From NCBI GenBank assembly GCA_024220525.1, contig JAMYWO010000024.1, positions 202,561-236,400 of the forward strand: a stretch of 33,840 nucleotides of DNA, read 5' to 3'. The translations under genes were made by a program, and so were the position numbers. Origin of the DNA: Cochliopodium minus. Lineage: Eukaryota > Discosea > Himatismenida > Cochliopodiidae. The notes beneath the pieces are model-generated. The model had not been told where the DNA came from and searched no databases. It was given only the letters and a program-made list of their open reading frames with translations. Of this stretch, positions 16,374 through 27,460 are shown in pieces (within the stretch, counting starts at the first letter, position 1; every line of letters begins with the position of its first letter).

Positions 16374-19300
16374 GTAGATTGATCTTTTTTGTATTGAAAA
16401 GAAGCAACACCAAAGACTTGTCCAACTACTTGAGATCTGTCAATGAGATCAACGGTAAACTTGATCCCTTTTCCTTTGTAATTGGCGACGATGTCCAAAG
16501 GAAGGTTTCCTCTTCCAACTAAGGAGGGTTTTGAATCAATCAACAAAATATCCACATGATTCGCCGAAAGGAATTGATTATCACTTATAAACGATCTCAA
16601 CACAACATCTTTGGTCCATTCATACTGCTCTGAATTCTATTTAAAAAAAAATACAAAAATGAAAAAAATTTTTTTTGTGGGTTCCATTTAATTTTTTTAA
16701 ATCTCAAAATTTGATACTATATTATAATTCAATGAGATCCAATTATCATTTGTATAAGTTAATTAATATTGATTCTATTGATCATTTTACTCACAAAATT
16801 TCTGATTTTTAAAAATAAAAATTTATATTTTTGTAAATTAAAAAAGAAATTTTGTTTTACATTTTTGGAAACAACAGTTTTTTGAGATTCAACGAGAGTG
16901 TAACCTTCTAAATGCAAGTAAACACCACTCTTTTTGGAACCAACTTTGGCAGACAAATTACTCAGTGTAATTTCCAAATAATCCCCCTCTGGCATTGTTA
17001 CTATCAATGGTCTAACTACCACAGGTATGCTTGCAGAAACAAATGTAGGATAATTGGTAAATGTGTTTTGTTGTTCACTTTTTATTAAAAAATAAATTTA
17101 AATAAAAAATAAAATAAAAAAATTGAAAAAAAAAAACAAAAATAAATTAAATATTTGGGATTTACTTGTTTAAAGTTAGAGTGCTTTGAATATCGTTTTT
17201 GGTTACGAGAGAATGTAGAGAATTTCTTTTTGTGGAAGAGAAAAAGATGTGAGAAGAAAGTCCCTCTGTCATCAAATTGTTCCAGTTTTTCATATCATAT
17301 TGTGAAGCATGAAAAGTACCTATTTAAAATGATAAATAAAATCAATAAATGCGAAAAAATAAATGTGAAATATATCATAAATATAAATTACATGAATGTA
17401 AAATAAATTGAAGATTTTTAAAATTATAAAAAATAAATATGAAATAAAAATTAATAAAATAAATAAATGTGAAATAAATTAATAAAACAATTAAATAATA
17501 AAATAATTAAAAAATAAATATAATAATAAAACAAGAGGTACCAGTCCAAAAGACATGAGAGAAAGACATCATATCTTCTGTTTTATTGTTTTGTCCTTTG
17601 AAATTTAAAACGTACTTGTGACCATCTCTGTTATCATCAAAGATGTTTATAAACGATATCCTTTGTGTGTAAAAGTTCCATGTGATAGATGATCCCACCA
17701 AATCTTTTTGATCATCCATTGCATCTTTTTTTTAATGAAATAAAATAAATTAATGAAATAAATTTTTAAAAAAATTAAACTAATTTATAAAAATAAAAAT
17801 CAAAAAAAAACAATTAATTTTTTGTACTTCTTATTTTGTTTCCAATTCCTTTGAAGAGGTCTATTGCATTTTCTATTTTTTGTGACATTTTTCTTCTTAC
17901 CACTTTTTTCACTTCTAAATTTGCAAAGAATGGCAAGTCTCTCTTTCTGTGAACAAAAATTAAAATCAAAAAATAAAAATTTGAAAAAATGATATAAAAT
18001 GAATAATGTTCATAAAAATTGAAAAAAATAAATAATTAAAAAAATAATTAAAAAAATAATGAAAATAAAATTGAACAACATTGAAAAAAAAAAAGTGGAA
18101 AAAATTTATTTTGTTTGTTGGAAAAAAAAATAACCTAACAAAAACAATCAAACCACAATCAGCATTGGTATGATGATCATAAGCAAGAGTAGAGTAAGAA
18201 TCACCAAGAAAACTTTGAATGAGAAAGAAAAAGTGTTGGAGGGGGGGGAAATGATCATCGTAAATGTACTTTTTGTTTCCTTTTTCTTTTCCCACTCGGT
18301 ATCTACAGTTTTGCACTCCTATCATGTATACTTCTTGTTCCTTTTTCAACCATTTTCCTATATCTTCTCTTGTCAATTCCACTTCGCATGAATGCGGAAA
18401 TTTCCATGTAGAAACGAAAATCTTTCGTAAAAAGTATATTTAATGAAATGAAACAATTTAAAAAATTTAATAAATGAATTAAAAATTAAAAAAAAATTAA
18501 AAAAAAATTATTGATTTAAAAATTATTGAATAGAGATAATTTAATTTAAAATTTACAGAAAAAATACAAATAAAATGAATCAAAAAAATTGTATTAATAA
18601 TTAAAAATTATATTAAATATTAAAAATTATTATATTAATAATTAAAAAAAAATTGAACAAAAAGTATTTAAAGTTAATGAAGAATTAATGAAAAATTAAT
18701 GGAAAGTTAATGAAGAATTAATGGAAAGTTAATGTAATGAAGAGTTATTTGTTTACTTTGAGGTCGGATGTGTAACTATTTTTCTTCATTTTCAAAACAC
18801 TTTCTTCGTTGGTGACTTGAACTTGTTGCATGTTTGGATTACTCAAATTTGATTTTGAAATGAGTGATAGATTTGTATCAATCAACAAATTTATTTGATC
18901 TATTTTAATAAAAATGAAATAAAATTAATCAAAAATAAATTAATTTAAATGAGGTAAAATAAAAATAAAATAAAATTAATCTTTAAAAAAAAATTTATAA
19001 TTTTTAATTTATTTTTTTTTGAATGAGATTACCCAAGAACAAAGAAACTTGGAGAGAAGAGGTAAAATGATATTGAAATTCTTCTGCATGATCACTGTAC
19101 AAAATATTCACTGAATAGAATCCCACTCTTGAACATCTGTGTTTATACATTTATGAAAAATTTTAACAAATTAAAAAAAAAAAGTTTTAAAAATAAATAT
19201 TTAATTTAAAAAATGATTTGGAATAATATTAAAAATTATAATTAAATATTTAAAATAATTTGGAAAAATATTTAAAATTAAAAAAAAAAAAAAATTTTAG

Positions 19301-22300
19301 TTTTTATACCTGAAAATATTTTTGATACGATGTCTACGGACGATTTTGAGATTGGAACTGTAATCAAAGATTTCACCAGCTTCAGGGAACAAAATGATGT
19401 AAACTCCCTCCTCATAAAAATCCAACCCATTTGACATCTTTGACAACTCAAACACTGATCCCACTTTCTTAATCTCTTTCTATATCAAAAAAAATTTAAA
19501 AAATAAATGAAAAATAAATAAACTTCATTAAATTGTAAATAAAAAATAAAGTTTTAAATTATTAATTTGTTTAAATAGAAATAAAGGTTTTAAATTTTTT
19601 AAATTATTTTTTAAAAAGGGGAGGGTACAAGGTTGCAGGTTCGGATTTCGATGTTTCCAAGGAAAAGATCAATGGCTTCTTGTTTGTCTTTGTCCATCAA
19701 CACAGAGTTTACCATTCTCTTCACTGATGACACTCCATCTGAAAATAACCCCACCACTGATCTCTAATACAAAAAATAAATAAATAAACAATAAAATAAA
19801 TTAATAAAAATAAATAAATAAATAATAAAAATAAATAAAAAATATTTAAAATAAAAAAAATATTTAAAATTAAAAAAAAAGTTAATTTTTAAAAGTTAAA
19901 AAAAGGAAATACTTTTCCAGTTCTCGTAAAATCAGTTTTCAAAGCACCAGTACCTGTGTATCTTATACTCATTACATCCGCATTATCTGCCCATGCTATT
20001 ATTTTTATAAAAAATATTAAAATTTAAAAAATATTAAATTTGAAAATTCAAGTAAATTAAAACAAATAAAAAAAATATTAAATATGAAATCGAAAGAGTA
20101 AAGAAATAGATTAAAAAATAAAAGAGAAAATAAAATAAATAAAAGATAAAAGAGATAAAAGAGATAAAAGAGAGATAAAAGAGAGATAAAAGAGATTAAA
20201 AAATAAAAGTAAATAAAATAAATAAAATAAATAAAATATAAGAGAGATAAGAGAGATTAAAAAATAAAATAAAAAAAAAGAGTGGGGAGACCATGTTGAA
20301 AAAGAGATTGAAAGATGACGTGATTGGAAAGATCTTCATTGGTTTGAAAAACACCTAGGTTAGCTAATTGAACAATCAACATTCTTTTCGCAACACAACT
20401 TTGAAGAACATTTGTTCTGTCCAAACAATCTATGCAATTCGTTCTCACTGCTCCTGTTTGAAAAGAAACTGCGTTTTGTTTGGATCCAATCAAAAAATAA
20501 CCGAAAGACAATAATCTCTCATCCACCTCTTCCATCAACTCTCCCACATTCTCGTATTTGTTTCCCTTACATTTCTCGTGAAAATCAAACCAATGATATG
20601 CCAAAAACTTATTCTCTTCTCCTTTTTTTTTTTTTAATAAAAAATAAATTAAAATTTATTAAAAAATATAATTTTAGTAAAATACATAATAAAATTTATT
20701 AAAATAATTTATTAAATATAAAATAAAATATTAAAATAATTTATTATGTAAATAATAAAATTAAATATGTAAATAAAACTAAAAATAAATAATAAAATAA
20801 AAAAACTTTGGCAATATTAACAATATTAAATAAAAATAAATGGAAATTTTAGATATAAGAGAAATCCTTTTTTATAAAAATGGATTGGTTTTACTTCTTG
20901 AATTCGTATTATTAAAAGGATTGGTTTTATTTCTTGAATTCGTATTATTAAAAGAATTAGTTTTAAATAAAAATAATTTTTAATTATTTTTATTTAACTA
21001 TATTTTTATTTTATTTTTTATTTTATTTTATTTAAAAAAATAGAGTACCTTTAATATTGTTATTATTATTATTATTGTTATTAATATTATTATTATTATT
21101 ATTATTATTGTTGTTATCATTAGAAGAATCTTGGGGTTGATGAAGATGATTCCAAAAACGAGAATGACGTTCATAAGATTCACCAACGTAAGATTCATGA
21201 GGATGTTTGTTTACCAAATTGACGAGAAGTTGTTGTCCATAATAAAACAACTGAGATTTGAAATGATTGTAAAAAGCAGAGTAAGAAAAAGGGGAATGAA
21301 TAATTTTTGGTTTTGGACTCAACCCTTCTCTTTGTTGCCACATCAATGGTATCGATCCTCTTGTTTGAACAAATGATGATGTGTTTCCTTTAAAACATAT
21401 TATTTGTTCTGTTTCCACAAAATTTGCCACATTTCTTTTAAAACAAAAAATAAAAAAAAATGAATCAATATTAAACAAAAAATATATATAAACATAAAAA
21501 ATAAAACATAAAACATAAAGCATAAAACATAAAACATAATAAAATAATAAAACATAAATATTAAAAATAATAAAAATAAAAAATAAAACATAAATATTAA
21601 AAAAAGTAAAGTCAAAATAAAAATTTATTTGAAAAATTATTTAAAGAAACAAAAATACCCCATAGGATCTGCTCCTCTTACTTTGAAACGAGTTCCCGTT
21701 CTACTGCAATCTCTTCTAGATATCAATATGTAATCAAAAGTGTCATCATAAATTATTGTTTGAGAAATGGAAACGACTTTGAAATAACAAAAATTAAAAA
21801 AAAGATTAATTTGATTAAATTTAAATAAAAGATCAATTCAAAAGTGTGATTATATTAAATTATCAAAAAAAAGTGATTAAATTAAATTATCAATACTAAA
21901 AGATTAAATTATTTAAATTCAGTGAATATAAAGAAATGTAAAAAATTATTTTATTTTTTGTTACATCCATCCACCAGAGGTACAATCCATGAAGAGAACA
22001 TTGGATCAAAGAAATCCTTTACAAGATTTTTATTCCAAAAAAATCTGGGATCAGCATGCTTCCAATCAAGAAAATCAACGTTATATTTTTTTTTTAAAAT
22101 ATATTCTCTTTGGAATGAATGAGTCAAATTGAAATAGTGAGAATAATAGAATTCAAATGTTTCTAAAAATTTGGAGAAATTATTTGTGTATTGAATTTCC
22201 AATCTTTGTTGTTCTTCTGTTAATCTTTGAAAATTTGGTGTAATAATAATCAGAGAAGACTCTACTACTTTGTTAATTGGATATTTATTTACTCTTCCGA

Positions 22301-22715
22301 CTTCCTCTGATTTGTTTATTACAATCAAATATTTTCCTATCGTTTTTATTTTTTGGGAGAATAGTTTCAAATCAAATTATAAGGGGAATAATATCCTTTA
22401 ATATGATTAAAATTTCTTTACCTGCCACCAATCTTATTATTCCTACTATTCCTTCTATCATCATATCTTGTTGAACCAAAGAGAAAGTTTGTCTTTCCTT
22501 TGAGAAATCTAATTGAAAAATTTCAATTTTAAACCTATTTTTGTTTCATATTTTTTAAATAAACCTTGTTGTGATAAAGAATAATTCGATCTATCAATAT
22601 ATAATGATTGAACTTCATTCAAATTTCCATCAATACTTTCTATTGGTTCTATAACAATGTATTTAGTACCAAAATGAATTACAAATTTTGAATATCTGTT
22701 GTTATAATTCGACAT
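16374..22715 (-). CDS. Synaptojanin-like SAC phosphatase with degenerate 5-phosphatase domain
   Basis: Seventeen exons with consistent phases encode 1100 residues: 22565-22715, 22422-22508, 21965-22336, 21659-21776, 21049-21434, 20292-20621, 19913-19995, 19629-19763, 19310-19479, 19033-19136, 18757-18899, 18135-18421, 17828-17946, 17542-17724, 17166-17319, 16861-17077, 16374-16636. The N-terminal SAC domain is canonical ([52 protein letters not shown] with CX5R at 434-440, [10 protein letters not shown]) and should dephosphorylate phosphoinositides. A PH-like part (about 555-640) follows. The next domain has inositol 5-phosphatase layout, but its catalytic residues are replaced: TWN is TWK (700), QE is QN (731), GDLN is GTFH (890-893). 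An ASH/C2-like region ends the protein at a stop overlapping a donor. A poly-Asn run lies in exon 5. Confidence 0.88.
16744..16802. repeat. Dispersed repeat, copy 2
   Basis: Counterpart of 6191-6250, lying in the intron 16637-16860 of the synaptojanin-like gene; about 85% identical over 60 positions. Confidence 0.55.
20622..21048 (-). repeat. Large SAC intron with a 36-bp tandem repeat
   Basis: A 427-bp intron. At 20882-20967 it holds a 36-bp unit repeated about 2.4 times (GGATTGGTTTTAYTTCTTGA then ATTCGTATTATTAAAA), with one mismatch between the full copies. The rest is A/T-rich spacer. No gene is seen. Confidence 0.8.
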
Positions 22716-22979
22716 TTTTTTTTATATATCTTTTCAAAAAAAGATAACGATTTATTTTTTGTATGAAATTATTTATAAAATATTCTCAAATTAATAGAGT
22801 TTGGTAGCACTTTTTTCCTATTGTTGTTCAATTTGTCTTTTTTGATATGGAACAAAGTCATTAATTTAATTAATTGTTAAAGAGTGTTTCTTTTGTTTGT
22901 TAATTTGAGTGGCGTTAATAAAACGCCTTTTTGTTTTTTTTTTGGGTTTTTTGATTTTTAAATACAAATGGAACAATCC
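22716..22979. promoter_or_regulatory. Spacer: H3 3' end to SAC gene start
   Basis: 264 bp between the histone H3 stop and the SAC gene start, both on the minus strand. It must hold the H3 3' end and the SAC promoter. Near 22910-22930 there is a short hairpin-like GGCGTTAATAAAACGCC (arms GGCGTT and AACGCC) about 50 bp past the H3 stop. This is in the right place for a histone-type 3' stem-loop, but the stem is short and the identity uncertain. Confidence 0.45.
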
Positions 22980-23894
<915 letters not shown>

Positions 23895-26555
23895 ATGATT
23901 ACAGAAAAGGAAAAGATAGATAAAATATTGAATGAATGGAAAGAATTTAATATAGAAAAACAAAAGAATAAATTTGAAGAAATTGCAAAACAAATAGCAA
24001 TAGAATCAGAATCATCAAAACAAACAAGAAAGGATTTATCAGAACAAACAAAATCTTTTTCAAAAGAAACTCTAATTTTGAAACAAAATGAAAATTATTC
24101 AGGACTTTATAATGGATTTGGCAAATTGATAAAACAATATCAAACTGAAATCAACAAATTGACGCAGAGATGTATTTCCTCAGAGTCTGTCTTTTTTGAT
24201 TTATTCCAAAAATTGATTAATGTCACAGATCCCGTAAATCCACTTAAAGTATTGAAAGAAAAATGTGATGATGAAAGATACAATCAATTGCAACAAGAAA
24301 ATAAAAGATTGGAAGAGAAATTATTGGATTTTCAGAAAGAATTTGGTGAATTACAAAACAGAGAAATTACTTTAAGGAAAATGAAGGTAAAATTAAAATA
24401 AAATTGAAACATTTAAAAAAAAATATACAACATTCTTTTTCAACAAATGATATTTAATAATGAAAATATCCACATTTCATTTCTTTCAAGTTTACAATAC
24501 TTTATATTTTTGGAAAGAATTTAACTTTTCAAACGATATAAGAAATACTATTCATCAAAAAAGATCATATATTGACATATCACTTCAATCCATTTACAAT
24601 TTTGAATGTTTCACAATATCATTTCAAAAAAAAACAATATAATAGAATAGAATAGAATAATTGATAAAACATAAAAATAAAAATATAGAATGATTTTTAT
24701 ATTAGCAATTGAAATTTTTTTTATATTGGCAAAAAAAGGTTTCAATTTTTTTTTTATTATTTTCAACAATTTTTTTAAAATAAATGGATGAAATCAGGAA
24801 AAGATGGGAGAAATGGAAAAAGAACAGAAGAAAGAAATGGAGGAAAAAGTGGAAGAAAAAGCAGAAAAGATGGTGAAAGAAAGAATGAAGGACGTGAATC
24901 ATCTTTTAAACGAAGCAAATCAAACAAACTCTTCTCTTTTAGAAAAAATTCATAAAATGGGAAAAGAACTTAGTGTGGTGAGACATTCTAATGAAGTTGC
25001 TCAATCCAATTATCTTTTACTTTCTCAAAAATATCAATCTCTTTCTTCTTCTCATCATTCCAAATTTCAAATCTTACTTTCTGATGTCGAACGTCTTACT
25101 CATCTCAACCTCCATCTTTCTTTGCAACTTGTTCCCCTTTTTTTAAATTTTTTAATATTTCTTTTTAATATTTCTCATTAAATTTGTTTATTATTTTAAC
25201 ATTCATTATTTTAATATTTATTATTATTATATTTATTATTATTATATTTATTATTTTAATATTTATTATTTTAATATTTATTATTATAACATTTATTATT
25301 TTAATATTTATTATAAATTTTATTTTAATATTTCTCATTAATTTTATTTGAATTAATTCTTAATTTTTTAATATTTATTTTAAAAATTCTTATTAAATTT
25401 ATTTATTACTTTATTAATTTTTTCATTTGACTAACTAAATACTTTGATAAAATAATTATTTTATAAAAATTAATGTATTTGATTAAAATTGTATTTTTTT
25501 ATATTTAATATATTTATTAATAAAAAAAAAAAGAAAGAAAAAGAAAAAAAGAAAGGGGAAAATGAGAATGGAGAGAGTGAAGAAGGAGATGAAAATAATA
25601 ACAATAATAATAATAACAATAATAATAATAACAATAATAATCTCAATGAAAGTTTTTCTCTTGGTAAATATGAATTAATATTAATTTATAATTTTTCATT
25701 ATTATTTCATTACTAGGTATGAATTAATTATTTGATTATTTAATTATTTAATTATCTGATTATTTAATTATTTAATTATTTAATTAATATTTTATTATTT
25801 AAAATAATAAATTTTAGAAAGGAAAAAGAAGAAGGAGATAGAAAAAGAGAGAATAGAAGAAATAAAAAAAATGGAAGAAATCATTGAATTTTTGAAAAAG
25901 GGTATTTATTCTCTTTTTCTTTTCTTCATTTTTTAATTTCTTTTTTTTTTTGAAAAATTTTTTTTTTTAATTCATTTTTAATTTTTTAATTATTTACTTT
26001 AATCTTTTCATTTATTTTATTTTAAATACTTTAATATTTTAATTATTTACTTTAATCTTTTCATTTTTATTTTTTATTAAAGACTTTAATATTTTAATTA
26101 TTTACTTTAATCTTTCATTTATTTTATTTTAAATACTTTAATATTTTAATCATTTACTTTAATCTTTTCATTTTTTTTTAATTTTACAATGATTCATTTT
26201 TTATTTTATTTTATTTTATTTTGTTATTTTTAATTTTTTATTTATAAATTAATAAATTTTTTTTTATTTGAAAATTAAATTTTTAAATTAATAAAATTTT
26301 TTAATATTTTTTTCAATTTTTGAAATGGAATAAAAAGAAAAAGAAGAGGAAGAAAAGATGATAAAGAGTCAACAAAGAACGTATAAAGAGAAAATAGAAG
26401 AGTTGTTGAATGAAATAAAAGTTTTGAGAAAAGAATTGGAAGAAAGTCCCTCCCCTGATCTCCTTCTTTATTACAAAAATCAACTTCTCGTCATGCAAAC
26501 CATTGATAACTTTGATGATCAAGATCTTCTCCTTGATTTCAACGAAAAAGAAAAA
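23895..26555 (+). CDS. CASP/Coy1 Golgi coiled-coil protein, N-terminal part
   Basis: Five exons (23895-24386, 24798-25130, about 25534-25663, 25818-25901, 26338-26555) give 419 codons ending in phase 0. The first exon is the conserved CASP N-terminal domain: NEWKEFNIEKQKNKFEEIAK, SKQTRKDLSEQTKSF, FGKLIKQYQTEINKLTQR, LINVTDPVNPLKVL, NKRLEEKLLDFQKEFGEL, REITLRKMKVKL-type end. The following exons are predicted coiled coil with Glu/Lys-rich runs and one poly-Asn stretch (about 25595-25640). The last visible donor (GTAAAA at 26556) leads into an AT satellite and the n at 26848, so the gene is cut. The C-terminal exons, including the membrane anchor, are at 136-1044 and join in phase 0. The whole would be about 660 residues. 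Confidence 0.88.
25131..25533 (+). other. CASP intron, AT-rich
   Basis: A 403-bp intron made mostly of TTATTATTTTAATATT-type repeats. The donor GTTCCC is weak. A similar A/T-only intron lies at 25902-26337 (436 bp). Nothing else is seen in either. Confidence 0.6.
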
Positions 26556-26576
26556 GTAAAAAAAAAAAAAAAATAA

Positions 26577-26847
26577 ATAAAATAAATAAAAATTTAAAAT
26601 AAAATTAATAAAAAAAAGTCATAAAAATGTGAATTATTAAAACAAAATAATATAAATAAAATAAAAAAAATAAATAAAATAAAATAAAATAAAATAAAAT
26701 AATATAAAATAAAATAAAATAATATAATATAAAATAAAATAAAATAAAATAAAATAATATAAAATAAATAAAATAAAATAAAATAAAATAAATAAAATAA
26801 ATAAAATAAATAAAATAAATAAAATAAATAAAATAAATAAAATAAAT
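26577..26847. repeat. AT satellite, AAAAT and AAATAAAAT units
   Basis: A/T simple repeats at the end of the CASP 5' half. From about 26,770 they become the same 9-bp AAATAAAAT unit that opens the window. This supports the view that positions 26847 and 1 flank the same intronic satellite. Confidence 0.9.
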
Positions 26848-26848
26848 N
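26848..26848. other. Single n: probable false join
   Basis: Left of this base is the cut CASP intron (+). Right of it is non-repetitive sequence ahead of a minus-strand gene end. The CASP 3' exons are not to the right, where a plus-strand gene should continue, but at 136-1044. Confidence 0.75.
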
Positions 26849-26903
26849 ATCTTTTCTTTTTGCTGTATATATCTGATAGAAGGATCGTATTTAAATGATT
26901 GAT

Positions 26904-27339
26904 TTAAATATCAAGCAATTTATTTATTTTTTTTTTCATATTTTTATATTTACTTTCCAACTGTTTGATGGTCCTCCTATAAATGGAGGTATATTCTGAT
27001 CTATTGTATGATTTTTCTCCACAATGTTTCCCATTTATAATTGACACTTGGTGTTTTTACAATTTTTTTTTTTTTTTTTTTTATAATTTTTCTTTTTTCA
27101 GTGAGCCTCTTCTTTGAAAACATTTTAAACACTTCAAAATCACTGATTTATTTGCTTTCTGGATTTTTTTTAAACTTTTGAATGAAAATAGATATTAAAA
27201 AAATCTGTTTATTTTTATTTTCAATTTCAATATTAGAAAAAATATAGAATTCAAAATAATGAAAAATTCCTTTATTTTCTAAAAGTTTTGAAGAACCTTT
27301 ATTTATTGGAAACACCTTTCTTTGATTAAGAAACTTCAT
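26904..27339 (-). CDS. Unidentified small minus-strand gene, exons unresolved
   Basis: Two coding-like pieces on the minus strand. An ORF starts at 27339 with MKFLNQRKVFPINKGSSKLL (63 codons). A second piece (about 26904-27046, after a possible acceptor at 27047-27048) reads INGKHCGEKSYNRSEYTSIY, then RRTIKQLESKYKNMKKKINK, ending LLDI-stop; it is helical and basic. The intron between them cannot be fixed because the phases do not join simply. I do not recognise the family. The two pieces could belong to different genes. The start is 121 bp from the divergent RCC1-type gene. Confidence 0.35.
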
Positions 27340-27460
27340 TTTAAAGTTTGCAATAAAATTTTGACCTTGGTTACTTTTTTTCTTTTAAAATTCAACCAGA
27401 ATTCTTTTGAATTTTAAACTTTTTTTTTGAAGTAAAATTTAAAACTTTTAAAAAAAAAAA

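Noticed and set aside
16759-17022. Separate small gene ([20 protein letters not shown]...)
   Set aside because: It fits as exon 16 of the synaptojanin-like gene, with matching phases on both sides.
24460-24642. 60-codon plus-strand ORF between CASP exons 1 and 2
   Set aside because: It does not join the CASP exons in phase, and the direct 24386-24798 splice gives the expected coiled coil.
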